Positions 15,100 through 24,800 of a DNA stretch of 27,281 bases are shown piece by piece. The notes under the pieces were generated by a model. The model saw only the letters and a program-made list of their open reading frames with translations. It had not been told where the DNA came from and searched no databases. Both the position numbers and the translations under genes were made by a program. Origin of the DNA: Spirochaetia bacterium (GTDB taxonomy: Bacteria > Spirochaetota > Spirochaetia > Treponematales > Treponemataceae); assembly GCA_900769975.1 (NCBI GenBank), contig CAAGIR010000017.1, forward strand, positions 1 to 27,281. The letters run 5' to 3'. Position 1 is the first letter of the stretch. Each line of letters begins with the position of its first letter.

Positions 15100-15160
15100 A
15101 TTATTTGTGCATGACTATTTAAGAGATTATTTACGTACGATTATTTGGACAGAATTATTT
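15100..15160. repeat. Periodic ATTATTT motifs around the radical SAM stop codon
   Basis: ATTATTT occurs at 15100, 15126, 15140 and 15154, with a variant ACTATTT at 15114; the spacings are 14, 12, 14 and 14 nt. The array straddles the stop codon of the radical SAM gene (15141-15143) in the 113-nt convergent intergenic region. It may be chance in AT-rich DNA. No proper terminator hairpin is visible for either gene here. Confidence 0.35.
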
Positions 15161-16907
15161 GCTGAGCTTTATGTTCATTAAATTTATTTTCATAATAAAA
15201 AAGAATTGATGTTTTTTGTGTATTTTCAGGTTCGTCCGAAAGAGGATTAACATTAAATTCTTCGTATTCTGAATATGCAAAATCTATACGTGTATTTTTT
15301 ACGCCGCCATTTTTTTCCAGAGCTTGTCTGTGGAGTTCTTTATTATAATGATGAACGTACCATTGCGGAAATCCACCTTTTTTCCCTGTTTTTATAAAAT
15401 CAAAACGTAAAAGTTCATACAAAACATCATCATTTTTTAATTTAGAAAACTTTGCAAGAAAATCATACCAGAATTGAACAGCACGTGCCGCAAGAAAAAC
15501 TCCTTCTTTACGGCAAATTTCTGTAATTTCTGTAAAAAAATTCCACATTCCGTAAAACCGCTTTATATAATTTATGCATTTTTCAAAGTTTCTACTATTA
15601 TAATATGCTTCCAGTACAATTTCCAAATCTTTCAAAAAACACACATCATCATAACTTAAATATGGTGTACTTAAAACTTCATAAGGAGCTGTCGCCATCC
15701 ATTTCCAGCCATTTTCCAGAGCAAAATCTTTCATTTTTGTTCCGTAAAGCACTTTTAAAAATCCTAACTGTAATTCATCAGGCGAAAGTGACATTACAAA
15801 ATCAAAAGAATTGCCAAAAATTTTCAAATTTTCATAAGGAAGCCCTGCTATTAAATCAAGGTGACAATGAATGGTTTTTGGAATCTGTCTGATATTTTGC
15901 GCAAGCTGCTCAATTTGAGGAGAACGGGTAACTGCTTTGAGCGTTTGCGGATTTGAAGACTGCACACCAATTTCAAACTGCATCACGCCAGATGGAACTT
16001 TCTGCAAAAACGACAGGGTTTTTTTACTCAAAAATTCTGCTTCAATTTCAAAATGAAAAAGCGTTTTGCCGTTATGATGATTTAAAATGTAATCCCATAT
16101 TGCAAGGTATCTTTCTTCATCAAGATTATATGTTCTGTCAACAAATTTCACAAGTTTTACATTATTATCCAAAAAAAACTGCAAATCTTTGAAAACACGC
16201 TCCAAAGGCATAAAACGCACACGTTTATCCAAAGACGACATGCAATAAGCACACGAAAACGGACATCCCCTGCTTGATTCATAATAATAAATCTTACTGT
16301 CAGGTTCGGCGATAACTGGGTAAGGAAAATAAAGGCATGACAAATCTTTTATCAATTCCCTGCTGCCTGTAAAAATCACATTCACTTTATTTTGATTTTT
16401 TTCTTTTTCCTGACTTTTAAGATAAAGACCTTTTATATTGTGCAATTCGTGCAGAAAAAGGTGCTTATCAAAATTATCTGAAAAATCATGACTTGAATTA
16501 AAAAGACTTGCAATTTCAAATACTGTTTCTTCCCCTTCACCACTGCAAATAAAATCTAATTGTTCTAAACGCTCAAAAACTTGAGGCGCATTAAAGCTTA
16601 CTTCTGGGCCACCCATTCCAATCACAATGTCATCATCAAAAGATTTCAAATTTCTGACAAGTTTTTCTATAATTTCTATATTCCATATATAAGTTGAAAA
16701 CAGAACAATTTTTGGCTTATAATTCAAAATCCCGCGTAAGATTTCCAAAGTCTGCTGGTTAATCGTCCATTCATCAAAGCAAATAAAGGAATCATCTTTT
16801 TGTTTGTCTTTATTCAAATTATTCTGACAGTAAAGTGCGATTGAACGTACTGCTATGTTTGTATGACTAAAAGAAGCGTTTAATGCAGCCAAAAGAATTT
16901 GAGCCAT
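15141..16907 (-). CDS. B12-binding radical SAM protein (DUF4080-like C-terminus)
   Basis: The ATG at 16907 has GGAGG 5 nt upstream, giving 588 residues; the frame opens to a TTG at 16928 that lacks such a site. Residues about 1-135 resemble a cobalamin-binding Rossmann-like domain (MAQILLAALNASFSH at the start, then GMGGPEVSF). The radical SAM core follows with the 4Fe-4S triad C215, C219 and C222 in GCPFSCAYC, and a later sequence EIGVQSSNPQTL typical of the elongator/MiaB-like core. The C-terminal 200 residues resemble DUF4080. Enzymes of this build perform radical methylations or rearrangements, but the substrate of this subfamily is unknown to me. It starts 36 nt after the barrel-like gene on the same strand. 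Confidence 0.88.
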   Translation of the reverse strand: MAQILLAALNASFSHTNIAVRSIALYCQNNLNKDKQKDDSFICFDEWTINQQTLEILRGILNYKPKIVLFSTYIWNIEIIEKLVRNLKSFDDDIVIGMGGPEVSFNAPQVFERLEQLDFICSGEGEETVFEIASLFNSSHDFSDNFDKHLFLHELHNIKGLYLKSQEKEKNQNKVNVIFTGSRELIKDLSCLYFPYPVIAEPDSKIYYYESSRGCPFSCAYCMSSLDKRVRFMPLERVFKDLQFFLDNNVKLVKFVDRTYNLDEERYLAIWDYILNHHNGKTLFHFEIEAEFLSKKTLSFLQKVPSGVMQFEIGVQSSNPQTLKAVTRSPQIEQLAQNIRQIPKTIHCHLDLIAGLPYENLKIFGNSFDFVMSLSPDELQLGFLKVLYGTKMKDFALENGWKWMATAPYEVLSTPYLSYDDVCFLKDLEIVLEAYYNSRNFEKCINYIKRFYGMWNFFTEITEICRKEGVFLAARAVQFWYDFLAKFSKLKNDDVLYELLRFDFIKTGKKGGFPQWYVHHYNKELHRQALEKNGGVKNTRIDFAYSEYEEFNVNPLSDEPENTQKTSILFYYENKFNEHKAQQIILSK

Positions 16908-16943
16908 AAAATCCTCCAAAAAAAACAATATAATTTTAACTTT

Positions 16944-18335
16944 TTACATCTCCACTTTCCACCCCAAATTGCACAAAAATATCACTTTTTTTAATGTAAA
17001 CTTTGCTGATAATGAAAAATTTATGTTTTGCGACGACAAATCGCCTTTATTTATGGAAAAAGAATAAGAACTTTCGCCGTTGAGATATGGATTTTTTTGA
17101 AAATATAATTTTACGCCGATTTTTGTGGTCGATTTCACCGCATTATAATTATCAAAAAAAGAAAATGACGAATTAACGCACAACGCCGGTGACAAAACCT
17201 GTAAATACCACCTGTTTGATAAATTAAAATTTAATCCTGTTATTTCACAAAAAAAATTGTTTACATCATAATCATCACGAATTATTTTAATTTCAGGGGC
17301 CGCATAAAACGTTACTGAAAAAAGCGAAGTGATTATCTGCGTACCAATCGACGCTTTTGCGATTGCATAATTATCTGACAGTCCCATTTTTGTGTACAAT
17401 AAAAGTCCGTTTCGCATAAATCCATTTTTAATACGACTTTTGTGAACAAGATTTCCCCTCATTTGAAGGGAATCTTGCAATATTGTCTGCGAGGCAGAAA
17501 GCACAGAATTGTTGCGGGAATTCGGATTATAATAAATTGAAAAACATGCATTTACATATTTTGAAATAAAATTATTATCACACCTGTAAACATTAACGAT
17601 TTCACCAAACGGATTTTCATAACTGCCTGATATGAGCGAAATTTTGTAATATGGTATTTCAGCAGTTATATTATAAAGCGCACAAAAATGATTTCCTTTC
17701 GGATAATAAAAATTGTCCATAAACCAGGAACTTTCAGAATATTCATCGTAGGAAAAAAATCCAGCCGTAACAGAAAAAGATGCTCTCACTTTGTTTTTCA
17801 AAAAAGATGTTTTTACAAGCGAGGAAAATGCAAGGTTTTCTTTTTCAGGAGAATAAAAGCCGTTGATTGTGACATTTCTTACCAACCGTTTTTTGTCATT
17901 AAATCCTGCTTCTACAAAAGTGGCGAAAGGTTTTGAAAAACTTGTATAACCTGGAAGATTTGCAGCAATTGCAGATGCATTTGTAAAACTCATGGAAAAA
18001 GGAGAATTACCACCCGACAAAACAGGCGATTTTAATTTGGACAAACTCCCGCTTTCCGACAAATTTCCCGCTTTTACAGTAACTGGAAAGGAAGGAAAAA
18101 TAGAACTTGTAGAGCCACAAACACCGAAATTCCATTTATTTTCACAAAAAGCAAATTTTGCCTGCGAAAGAGGATTTTTAAAATCGACAGCAAAATTTAA
18201 TTTACTGTCACCATAAAGTAAAAAGGAAAAATCTTTTATCTTTGAAGAAAAAGACTCCTGTTCACCACAAAAAAGTACGGTTTGTTTCCCAAAAACAAAA
18301 AAGACAAACACTATTGTATAAATTAATTTCTTCAT
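16944..18335 (-). CDS. Putative outer-membrane beta-barrel protein
   Basis: The likely start is the ATG at 18335 (463 residues), which opens a signal peptide (MKKLIYTIVFVFFVFG, cleaved near residue 24); a longer TTG start at 18362 would spoil it. No ribosome binding site is evident. The mature protein has repeated amphipathic strands with aromatic ends (such as GKLNFAV-like and FYYPKGNHFCALYNITAEI segments), few charged helices and many Asn, Ser and Tyr. This pattern suits a large transmembrane barrel, although the C-terminus (GWKVEM) ends in Met rather than the typical Phe. It comes just before the B12/radical SAM gene. No family recognised. Confidence 0.6.
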   Translation of the reverse strand: MKKLIYTIVFVFFVFGKQTVLFCGEQESFSSKIKDFSFLLYGDSKLNFAVDFKNPLSQAKFAFCENKWNFGVCGSTSSIFPSFPVTVKAGNLSESGSLSKLKSPVLSGGNSPFSMSFTNASAIAANLPGYTSFSKPFATFVEAGFNDKKRLVRNVTINGFYSPEKENLAFSSLVKTSFLKNKVRASFSVTAGFFSYDEYSESSWFMDNFYYPKGNHFCALYNITAEIPYYKISLISGSYENPFGEIVNVYRCDNNFISKYVNACFSIYYNPNSRNNSVLSASQTILQDSLQMRGNLVHKSRIKNGFMRNGLLLYTKMGLSDNYAIAKASIGTQIITSLFSVTFYAAPEIKIIRDDYDVNNFFCEITGLNFNLSNRWYLQVLSPALCVNSSFSFFDNYNAVKSTTKIGVKLYFQKNPYLNGESSYSFSINKGDLSSQNINFSLSAKFTLKKVIFLCNLGWKVEM

Positions 18336-18437
18336 ACAATAATATTTGTCTAAACATATCAAAAAAAGGAAATGAAAATCAAAAAAAATTACTTTTTTTT
18401 ACAATTTTTTTATATTTTTTATAATTCTGATATTTTT

Positions 18438-19370
18438 TTAACTTTGTGTACTTGTGATATAACTTTCTGCTTTAGAAAATTCATCGATTTTATTAATTTT
18501 TGTTCTCCAATATTCAGCTTCACTTTTTGTAGTATAAGGTCCTACACGAACTCGGAAAAACATTTTTTCTTTTGCATCAACATAAGTAAAGATATCAGCA
18601 GGAATTCTGTTTGCATCCAAAACTGCCCTTGCACTTTCTGCACCTTTTTTATTGCTGTACGAGGCAACCTGTACCCAGTATTGAGTTACAACAGGAGCTT
18701 TTGGAGTTTCAGCTGGTTTTGCAGTTACATTTGTTTTCTGTGCAGGTTTTGGTGCTTCTGCTTTTTTAGCTGGTGCTGGTGCAGGCTGTACCGAAGATGA
18801 AGTTTGTTTGCTGTCATTTTTTGCAACATAATAATCTAAACTCTCTGACTTTGCATCAGTTTCACTTTTTTTGCTTACTATTGAAGATGAAACATCCGAA
18901 ACTTTATTATCTGTTTTATCTTTATCAGCAGGAAGATTAACTGTAATATTTATGTTTTGCTGAGACTGTTGTGTCGGTGTGTTATCAGAAGCAAGTTCCT
19001 GTTTTAAAAGGTTTAAATCAATTGTAGATGAATTGTTTGAATCTGCAACAAAACCGTTTGCATTCTGATTATCAGCTGGCAATTCCTGATTTTTTCCTGT
19101 CAGTTCATAAACTGTTGCATTATCTGCAAAAACATACAAGTCTTTCTTTTCTGCAGGAGGAACAACGTCTGTAAAATTTTCATTTTTATTCTGCTGACTT
19201 ACCCATCCGTTACCATTTGAAACAGGATCGTCATTAGTATAAACAACCGATGTTCTGATTGCCTGTGCCTGATTTTTTGAAGGCGAATACATAATTCCTG
19301 CAGCAGCCAAAACTACTAGCAAAAATGCACCTGCTGCGGCAATAATCCATAAAGTTTTTTTCTGTTCCAT
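18438..19370 (-). CDS. SPOR-domain inner-membrane protein
   Basis: The ATG at 19370 (MEQKKTLW) is chosen because AGAGGA lies 6 nt upstream; the product has 310 residues. A single membrane segment spans about residues 7-27, so the rest faces the periplasm. A long low-complexity linker (about 30-225) is rich in Ser, Gln, Asn, Ala, Pro and Lys. The C-terminal 80 residues are a SPOR domain (YWVQVASYSNKKGAESAR, then FFRVRVGPYTTKSEAEYW). SPOR domains bind peptidoglycan strands stripped of stem peptides at division sites, so a role in cell division or wall remodelling is likely, as with FtsN and DedD. It lies 128 nt after the FtsH-like gene. Confidence 0.88.
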   Translation of the reverse strand: MEQKKTLWIIAAAGAFLLVVLAAAGIMYSPSKNQAQAIRTSVVYTNDDPVSNGNGWVSQQNKNENFTDVVPPAEKKDLYVFADNATVYELTGKNQELPADNQNANGFVADSNNSSTIDLNLLKQELASDNTPTQQSQQNINITVNLPADKDKTDNKVSDVSSSIVSKKSETDAKSESLDYYVAKNDSKQTSSSVQPAPAPAKKAEAPKPAQKTNVTAKPAETPKAPVVTQYWVQVASYSNKKGAESARAVLDANRIPADIFTYVDAKEKMFFRVRVGPYTTKSEAEYWRTKINKIDEFSKAESYITSTQS

Positions 19371-19498
19371 ATACATTCCTCTTTTCACCGAAAAATAAAT
19401 ATTATCGGCCACCTTATTCAAAATATCGGAATTTCAGAAAAATCCTTTAGTATTTTTTATAGATTTACCATTCTTTAAAATTGCAAACGCTGACTTTC

Positions 19499-20644
19499 TT
19501 ACGCTTCTGCAACAGCTTTTTTTACATCTTCAAGCGAAAATTCAGTTCTATTCTGCTGAGCGGCAATCAAACTTGCTCTGTTCAATACTGTTTCAATTTT
19601 CGCACAACTAAAATCGCTAAACATTTGGGCAAGTTTTTCTACGGAACATTCAGAAGCAGGATTTTTACCCTCACAATACATTTGAACCAGCTTGCGTCTG
19701 GCCTCTAAATCAGGATATGGAACGGTAAGTTTTGCATCAAAACGGCCAGGCCTGATTAACGCGGGGTCAAGTGCCTTTATGCTGTTTGTGGCGGCTATCA
19801 CAAGCACACCCTGAGAACTTTCAAAACCATCCAGCTCGTTTAAAAGTGCCGTAACAATGCGGGTATTTTCTGTTTCTATTGCAGAACCGCTGTAATTCCT
19901 GACAGTCCCAATTCCATCAAATTCGTCAATAAAAACAATGCAGGGAGCCTTTTTTCTTGCCTTTTTAAACAAAAGTTTAACTTTCATAGGCCCGATTGCC
20001 ATAAACATACTTTCAAAATCTGTTGCTTTTGCAGGAATAAAATTAATTTTTGCTTCCCCTGCAAGTGCCTTTGCAAACATAGTTTTTCCATTACCTGGCG
20101 CACCTTCCAGAAGAATTCCTTTAGGAAGCCTCATTCCACGTTTTTTATACTCCGCAGGATTTTGCATCATATTCACAATCTGAATCATATCCCGCTTAAG
20201 ATTATCCATTCCGACAATATCATTAAATTTCACACCTGTTTTATGAACAACTTTAAAAGTATTTGGACTGATAAATTTCCTGAAAACAACAATTATAATT
20301 GCAAAAAAGAAAAGATAAAAAATTACATCAAAAACTGTTGAAAAAATATCAGAAGTATCTTGAATTTCCTTTACGTTTACATTATTTAATAGAAGATATT
20401 CTTTTAAAAGCGGAGAATTCGGATTTTCTGTCTCACATTTTGTGCCGTCTTTTAGTGTAAAAACAATTTTTTGCGAAGAAAGTTCTGCAAAATCAACTTT
20501 ACCGCTTCCAGCATATTCATAAAAATCACTATAACTTACTTTATTACTGTCATTTTTTTCTGATAAAACACAATACGCAACACAAGCAAGAGCCAGAATA
20601 CAAAAGATACAAATGAATAATCGTTTTTTTACGTTTTTTTTCAT
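19499..20644 (-). CDS. FtsH-like membrane AAA+ ATPase lacking the M41 peptidase domain
   Basis: This 381-residue protein follows the FtsH plan and then stops. It has membrane helix 1 (about 7-28), a periplasmic FtsH-ext-like domain (about 36-98), helix 2 (about 103-124) and an AAA+ domain with Walker A GAPGNGKT (181-188), Walker B IVFIDE (236-241) and the second region of homology ALDPALIRPGRFD with R298 and R301. The pore loop reads MFMAIG where FtsH has MFVGVG; its Phe is kept. The lid helices end at residue 381, and the HEXXH zinc protease domain of about 200 residues is absent. No remnant appears in the 128 nt downstream, so this is not a recent frameshift. It may act as a membrane-bound unfoldase, as plastid FtsHi proteins do. 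The start codon has a promoter 6 nt upstream and no Shine-Dalgarno site. Confidence 0.85.
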   Translation of the reverse strand: MKKNVKKRLFICIFCILALACVAYCVLSEKNDSNKVSYSDFYEYAGSGKVDFAELSSQKIVFTLKDGTKCETENPNSPLLKEYLLLNNVNVKEIQDTSDIFSTVFDVIFYLFFFAIIIVVFRKFISPNTFKVVHKTGVKFNDIVGMDNLKRDMIQIVNMMQNPAEYKKRGMRLPKGILLEGAPGNGKTMFAKALAGEAKINFIPAKATDFESMFMAIGPMKVKLLFKKARKKAPCIVFIDEFDGIGTVRNYSGSAIETENTRIVTALLNELDGFESSQGVLVIAATNSIKALDPALIRPGRFDAKLTVPYPDLEARRKLVQMYCEGKNPASECSVEKLAQMFSDFSCAKIETVLNRASLIAAQQNRTEFSLEDVKKAVAEA

Positions 20645-20650
20645 AATTTA

Positions 20651-20679
20651 AATTTATCACTTTACAAACAATCTTACAA
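20651..20679 (-). promoter_or_regulatory. Putative leaderless promoter of the FtsH-like gene
   Basis: On the minus strand TTGTAA (20674-20679), a 17-nt spacer and TAAATT (20651-20656) precede the ATG (20644) by 6 nt. No Shine-Dalgarno sequence exists in the AT-only gap. Confidence 0.45.
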
Positions 20680-20730
20680 GTAAAGTTTTATTTTATTACT
20701 TTTTCATTTTTTATCGAATTTTTATTAAGT

Positions 20731-20759
20731 TTGACATCCTTGTTTATCTTTGTTATTAT
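20731..20759 (+). promoter_or_regulatory. Promoter of the prephenate dehydrogenase gene
   Basis: A consensus TTGACA (20731-20736), a 17-nt spacer and TATTAT (20754-20759) form a strong sigma-70 site. Transcription would start near 20766, leaving about 38 nt of leader with AGGA 6 nt before the ATG. No T-box or trp-like leader peptide is visible in that short leader. Confidence 0.7.
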
Positions 20760-20803
20760 ACAAAATGCAATTATAGTATTTTATGTAAATTCAGGATAAT
20801 AAT

Positions 20804-21706
20804 ATGAATAAATTAAAAGATTTGAATTATGGAATTGTCGGACTTGGAATTATGGGCGGTTCCATTGCGAAGGCTATAAGACAGAACATTTTGAGTCAGA
20901 ATGGTGCCTCGGGAAAAATTTATGCGTGCAACCGAAGTACAGCATGTCTTTCACAAGCAAAAAATGAAGGTGTTGTAGATTTTACATTCACAAGCGACGA
21001 AGTTCAAAAGATGATTCCGCTTTGCGACATTATTTATGTGTGCCTTTATCCGCATGCAACGTTAGATTTTCTGATTGATTACAAAGATTATTTTAAATCT
21101 GGTTCAATTGTTACGGATATAAGCGGCGTTAAAGGAATTTTTTCTAAAAAAATGCCTGAAATTCTTCGCCCTGATGTTGATTTTATTATCGGACATCCGA
21201 TGGCAGGTGGAGAAAAAGAAGGCTATGCCAACTCTAATGCACAGTTTTTTGTTAATCATAACTATATTTTGTGTCCTGAATCATTTAATAAACCTGAAAA
21301 TCTTGAATTAATGAAAAATTTTATCACTCAAATCGGATTTACACGCATTACAGAAACAACTTGCGATATTCATGATTATAAAATTGGTTTTACAAGTCAA
21401 CTTTGCCACGTAATTGCAAGTGCTTTGGTGGAAAGTGCCCAGGATTCTGAAATTACAGCATTCGGAGGCGGAAGTTTTGAAGATTTAACACGAATTGCAA
21501 TGATTAACGCACCTTTGTGGACAGAACTTTTTATAAGCAACAAAGAAAAACTCTGCCATCACATAGATAATTTCCAAAATATGATGACAGAGTTTAAAAA
21601 TGCAATAGAAACAGAAGACAGTCAGAAATTGAATGCACTTCTTGAAGACACTCGCGAAAAAAGAATTCATATGGGTTCTATCCGAATGTCAAAAACAAAA
21701 AACTAA
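20804..21706 (+). CDS. tyrA: Prephenate dehydrogenase
   Basis: This 300-residue oxidoreductase matches the TyrA core. The N-terminal NAD(P)-binding site reads GIVGLGIMGGSIAKAI (about 10-25), followed by DISGVKG and GHPMAGGEKEG (from residue 130), which holds the conserved His131 next to the active site. Prephenate dehydrogenase turns prephenate into 4-hydroxyphenylpyruvate with release of CO2, the route to tyrosine. There is no chorismate mutase fusion and no C-terminal ACT domain, so no built-in tyrosine feedback domain is seen. It stands alone with a strong promoter and converges with the galactosidase gene. An arogenate-specific version cannot be excluded. Confidence 0.9.
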   Translation: MNKLKDLNYGIVGLGIMGGSIAKAIRQNILSQNGASGKIYACNRSTACLSQAKNEGVVDFTFTSDEVQKMIPLCDIIYVCLYPHATLDFLIDYKDYFKSGSIVTDISGVKGIFSKKMPEILRPDVDFIIGHPMAGGEKEGYANSNAQFFVNHNYILCPESFNKPENLELMKNFITQIGFTRITETTCDIHDYKIGFTSQLCHVIASALVESAQDSEITAFGGGSFEDLTRIAMINAPLWTELFISNKEKLCHHIDNFQNMMTEFKNAIETEDSQKLNALLEDTREKRIHMGSIRMSKTKN

Positions 21707-21759
21707 AACAAGCGCATAAGCAGAAATATTAGTCCAAACAAAAAACGCACAGAAATAAA

Positions 21760-21816
21760 AACACCAGTTTTAAACAAATGACCGCCCAAAAAAGCCATTT
21801 GGTTAAGACTGGTGTT
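21760..21816 (-). terminator. Terminator of the GH2 beta-galactosidase gene
   Basis: Two 21-nt arms (21760-21780 and 21796-21816) pair with one mismatch and one G-U pair around a 15-nt loop. On the minus strand the hairpin is followed by TTTATTT directly after GTGTT, a fair U-tract, and it starts 17 nt after the galactosidase stop. On the plus strand no U-run follows, so it is less likely to end tyrA transcripts efficiently. Confidence 0.75.
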
Positions 21817-21833
21817 GTGGTATTGTGCATCAT

Positions 21834-24800
21834 TTATTCAAATTTAAACCATTTGAAATCAAAATTACAGCCAGGAAGGAAAACAAAACTTACTTTCTTC
21901 TTGCCAGTAACTTCATCAAGGATAAATTCACGCTCTTCATAAGAATCCGTATGAGGGAATTCTATCACCTGCGTGGTGTTTGTTCCATCTTCATTAAAAA
22001 ACTTAACGTTGATAGTATTGTTTTCTGTGTTTGATTTACCACAAACAGTAAGTTTTTTAACTTTTGCATCACCAAAATCCATATTGTTGAAGTCAAGACA
22101 AACGTTGTTTCCAATTTTTTCTACATTTTCATCGGTACAATTATAAGAATCACCTGCAATCATATCAGCATCGAGAGCCCTGAGTTTTGAAAGTGCTTTT
22201 TTTGTCTTATCAAAATAAAAACCATGGAAATACAGTTCGCGAGGCAAAACAATACTTACGGTGTGCGAACCAAAAAGTCGCTTGCTAAGAACAAACACAT
22301 TTTCAGAATATGTATTGTAAATAGATTCATGCTTATAGACGAATTTTCCAAGACATTCACCTGATTGTGACGGAACAGAACCCTCGTAAGTTGTACCATC
22401 GCCTGGTGTACCATCCCACACTTCTATAGGAATTTCTGTTTCAAAAGAAAAAATCGGGATATGAATTGTATCAGAACCTTCCTGTCCGAAATCCACCTTA
22501 TCAAAAGAAATCCATGTAGGTCCAATTCCTCTGTTTGAAATGCCACTTTCAAGGCAGACAGTTGGTTTTTGTTTAGTTTTATCCCAGCTGTTCTGACGGC
22601 AGGCTTCAATCATTTTATATGGATCAAGTTTAGGATTACCCAGTCCTTCTACACTGAAATTCAAATCGCTTAAAACTTCATCAAGGTTTGTTCCGTTTTG
22701 AGCTGTACAACGCAAAATACATTCGCCGTCACAAACAGCCTGAATTACTGCTGTTTCGGTGCCTGAATTTTCACCACTTTTTTGCGTAACCTGAATATAA
22801 TCGCTAGAAACACATTCTTTTAAAACAGGCTTCCAGTTTATCGTTTTAAAAGTTGTATTTTCCGGCAAAATTTTGCACGTAACATTTATCTGTTTGTTTG
22901 CAGGAGACATTTTTGTATCACCCTGTGCAATAATTTCGATTTTTCGTGCAGGAATCATGTCTTTTTCAGGTTTAATTGCAAGATATGCAGAAGTTTCACA
23001 CCATTTTTTTCCGTCAAATTTAAGTGAAACTGTCGGTAAATCTTTACTTGCCGCTGTGATTACAATTCCGCCTTTTTCACTTGCTGATTTTTTTACACGA
23101 ACAATTGCAACAAGACGATTGGAAAAAAGTTTTCGCGTCAAAGAACGACCTTGCGTTTTATATTCATCATAATCAGTAGAATCACCGTTATCCATTCCCA
23201 AAAGTTCTGCTTCTCCAGTTACATTAAAAGTGATGTAATTTCTGGCATTTTCGACAGGAACATTATTTTTATCCACCGTCATAATATCAATAAAATGCAA
23301 ATCACCAAAATCACCTTCTTCGGGCTGTAGAACAATTTTTTCAGGATCTCCAAAAGATTTTTTTACATCTTCAGCAACTATTGCACCATTTTTATCGTAC
23401 GCAATTGCCTTTATTTCGCCTTTGTGATATTCCACCTGCCATCTGCCAAAAGGTTCTTGCGATTTCTGATGATCAACCGCCTGCTTTCCAAGAGATTTTC
23501 CATTAAAGAAAAGTTCCACTGCATCAGCATTTGTATACGCTTTTACGTCTATAATCTGCCCTTCATTCCAATCCCAATAAGGAAGAAGATGAACAAAAGG
23601 TGCAGCATTTTTATATGCCCATTCAGATTTATACAGATAAAATGTGTCTTTTGGAAAACCAGCCGTATCAATCTGCCCAAAATAAGAATTTTTTGTATGA
23701 TAAGGTGTCGGCTCACCAATGTAATCCCAGCCTGTCCAAATATACTGCCCCGCACTAAAATCAAAATCCCTGTCTTTTGTGATTACTGTCTGCGTATTTG
23801 GCGCACTCCAAGGCGTAGAACAGTTTCCCAAAGTTGAACATTGACCATCAGAAAAAGTAACGAGTTTAAGGCTTTCAGGAAAATGATAAATTCCTCGAGA
23901 CTGCACAGTAGAACTTGTTTCTGAACCGTAAATTTTCCAGCTTGGATATTTTTCATGATGTTCGTCATACAAACGTTCAAGATAATTGTATCCTACAACA
24001 TCAATTTCTTCTGCACAATGTTGAGCGCCATCAGTCATCATATAATTCGAACCAATAGTGATAAGTGCATTTTTGTACGGATCATTGCGTTCTACAATTT
24101 TTTTGAGTTTTTTTGTAATTTCGTAACCATTTCCCACATGCGTATCATAAATTTCGTTTCCGATTGACCACATTATCAAACAAGGATGATTTCTGTCTTT
24201 TCTTACCCAGCTTACAGTATCTTTTTCGCACCATTCATTAAAATAATTTCCATAGTCAAAAGAAGTTTTCGGCTTTTCCCACATGTCAAATGCTTCATCA
24301 TCAATTAAAAGTCCCATTTCATCGGCAAGATTCATAAATTTTTTTGGAGGAGGATTATGTGAACAACGAACAGAATTAATTCCCATCTCCTGAAGTTTCA
24401 TAAACTGACGGCGCAAAGCATTTTTGTTGAAAGCAGAACCAAGCCCACCAAAATCGTGATGCTGACATGCACCATAAATTTTCAAATGCTCTCCATTCAG
24501 GAAAAATCCTTTGTCCTTATCAAAATAAAAGGATTTAAATCCAAAATTCTGCGAAACACTGTCAATCAGCTGACCATTCTTGTCATAAAGTTCTGTTTTT
24601 ATAATGTAAAGTTCTGGATTTTTTGTTGACCACAAATCTGGCTTTTCAATAAAAATCTCTTTTTTCGATTCAAAAAGTTCGTAATCCGAAATTGACGGAA
24701 CATTTTCTTTGAGATAGGAACGGTCGCTTTCATTCATTTTTTCAAGAACACAGTCCTCGACAACAGCAACAACATTTCCTGCTTTATCAGACAAAGTATG

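Noticed and set aside
18363..18437. Terminator between the SPOR and barrel genes
   Set aside because: Only A/T homopolymer runs that can pair weakly; no GC-containing stem.
19371..19498. Remnant of an M41 peptidase domain after the FtsH-like gene
   Set aside because: No frame in these 128 nt shows HEXXH or other FtsH protease motifs, and the space is too short, so a simple frameshift does not explain the missing domain.
20760..20803. Regulatory leader or attenuator before tyrA
   Set aside because: The predicted leader is about 38 nt, too short for a T-box or attenuator, and no stable stem is visible.
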